From NCBI GenBank assembly GCA_945827805.1, contig CALZOU010000002.1:1-61443 (forward strand): a stretch of 61,443 bases of DNA, written 5' to 3'. Shown in pieces: positions 60,580 to 61,443 of the stretch (within the stretch, counting starts at the first letter, position 1; every line of letters begins with the position of its first letter). The notes under the pieces were generated by a model. That model was not told where the DNA came from. It ran no database searches and worked only from the letters and a program-made list of their open reading frames with translations. This stretch comes from an uncultured Lachnospiraceae bacterium (GTDB lineage Bacteria > Bacillota > Clostridia > Lachnospirales > Lachnospiraceae). A program made the translations under genes and the position numbers.

Positions 60580-61443
60580 TTATTTTAAACCCAGAAACTC
60601 ATCCCAGAACGCCAATGTACGAAGTTTCAATCCCTCTGTACGATAAGCCTCCTGTGCTTTCTTAAGCTTAAAGGGAATAGTAATCGCAACACCCAGTGTT
60701 TTAAAAATATATTTCAGAGATGTGCCAAGAGACTTCTCAACAACAAATCCCTTTCGGCTGGTGACATCGTACTGTAACACCCTCTTTTTGCGGTAAACCT
60801 GCCCCATCTGTACCGAAGACATCGGTACACAGGTATCCCCCTTAGCTTTAAAAAACAGGCCATTAAAGGTGAGCCAGCGGAACCAGATTCTCCACTTACC
60901 GTCTCTGTGGCGACGACTTTCATCGTACTGTGGATATCGGAAGGGTACTTCCAGAGTATCCAGATCCTGTCCTCTGTATCCGGCTGCCATGATCTTCTTA
61001 TGCAATACCTCACTGTCCTGCTGCATCAGCCACTGGGGTCCCTTCAGGAAATCCTGAATTCCCTGCAGATACAGCTCCACATTCTTATATCTGTACAGAC
61101 CTATCTCACGGAAGCAATGTCCAACCATAATCTTTACGGTCTGCTTCGCACCAAACCACTGACAATGGAAAGAGTTATCGATCAGACGGTTTCTCATGAT
61201 ATAATATTCCAGGAAAGAAGAATATTTATTTTCAAAAGGCTCGTGCCATACACATATACCATTCATCAGGATAAGGTGTTTCATATTACGAAGTCCATAC
61301 TCCAGATCATCACCACGGATAAAGATAGGCAGCGGCAGATTGTCCTCACGAACTACCGAGATTGGGAAACAGCAGTACCACCATGCATTAAACTCGGTAT
61401 ACTCCTCCCATTCGTTATACAGACAGGCTTCCGTATAACGCAG
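60580..61443 (-). CDS. Galactofuranosyltransferase-like protein (GlfT2 type), N-terminus outside the window
   Basis: An open frame enters from the right edge and ends at 60580; 287 codons are seen. An ATG at 61284 is internal, because the frame stays open and homologous before it: NAWWYCCFPISV, then LPLPIFIRGDDLEYGLRN, the acceptor-site segment of GlfT2-like polymerising galactofuranosyltransferases. The downstream WHEPFENKYSSFLEYYIMRNRLID is also of that family. The N-terminal GT-A domain with the metal site lies outside the window. With glf and the GlfT1-like gene it would build a galactofuranose-containing polymer. Confidence 0.85.
   Translation of the reverse strand: MRYTEACLYNEWEEYTEFNAWWYCCFPISVVREDNLPLPIFIRGDDLEYGLRNMKHLILMNGICVWHEPFENKYSSFLEYYIMRNRLIDNSFHCQWFGAKQTVKIMVGHCFREIGLYRYKNVELYLQGIQDFLKGPQWLMQQDSEVLHKKIMAAGYRGQDLDTLEVPFRYPQYDESRRHRDGKWRIWFRWLTFNGLFFKAKGDTCVPMSSVQMGQVYRKKRVLQYDVTSRKGFVVEKSLGTSLKYIFKTLGVAITIPFKLKKAQEAYRTEGLKLRTLAFWDEFLGLK

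Overview
The window looks like the chromosome of a low-to-mid GC anaerobic Firmicute, most likely a gut Lachnospiraceae-type Clostridium. The grounds are strong AGGAGG-type ribosome sites, pyruvate:ferredoxin oxidoreductase, pyruvate phosphate dikinase next to a pyrophosphate-type phosphofructokinase, a dimeric-type glycyl-tRNA synthetase, an era-recO-glyQS gene order, and a CDP-glycerol (teichoic acid type) wall-polymer locus. This is inference from gene content; no rRNA or tRNA is present to confirm it. I saw no prophage, insertion sequence, transposase or CRISPR array.

Layout. 1-5 kb: a cut-off lipoprotein, ppdK and a PPi-type phosphofructokinase, each with its own promoter or terminator. 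5-10.4 kb: two MATE exporters, a lone PduB-like microcompartment shell protein and a DUF308 membrane protein. 10.8-24.3 kb (all minus strand): nifJ, a sulfite-reductase-like protein coupled to an M16C peptidase, then a secreted beta-helix protein coupled to era, followed by recO, a lipoprotein and glyQS. 24.6-28.1 kb (plus strand): a three-gene deoxy-aminosugar operon (2,3-dehydratase, 3-ketoreductase, 4-aminotransferase). 28.3-39.6 kb: polyprenyl-phosphate glycosyltransferases, an ATP-grasp ligase, a CDP-glycerol polymerase-like protein, a giant YfhO-type membrane protein and an L,D-transpeptidase. 39.8-47.6 kb: a lipoprotein, a Stealth protein, a second CDP-glycerol transferase, the TagGH exporter and a GT2/CDP-glycerol-transferase fusion. 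47.7-61.4 kb: an O-antigen-ligase-like protein, a VanZ-like scrap, rmlB, rmlA, an OpgB/LtaS-like phosphoglycerol transferase, a GtcA-CsbB-YfhO glycosylation module, and a galactofuranose module (glf and two Galf-transferase-like genes) with a membrane-anchored beta-helix protein.

How it fits together. From 24.6 kb to the end the genes read as one large wall-glycopolymer region: CDP-glycerol phosphotransferases build a polyol-phosphate chain, TagGH exports it, and lipid-linked sugar modules (GtrB/CsbB + GtcA + YfhO) and Galf transferases decorate it. rmlA and rmlB occur without rmlC or rmlD, while the three plus-strand genes at 24.6-28.1 kb can take the RmlB product to a dTDP-4-amino-2,4,6-trideoxyhexose, a type of sugar best known from actinomycete antibiotics.

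The most unusual structure is non-coding. Three 136-160 bp elements (10568-10708, 28157-28316, 40831-40966) share a conserved core of about 55 bp, identical in two copies and carrying a compensatory base-pair change in the third. Each core is enclosed by perfect inverted arms of 38-49 bp whose sequence differs completely from copy to copy. All three lie between convergent genes. A second, smaller dispersed palindromic repeat (about 23 bp, four copies) sits in other intergenic regions.
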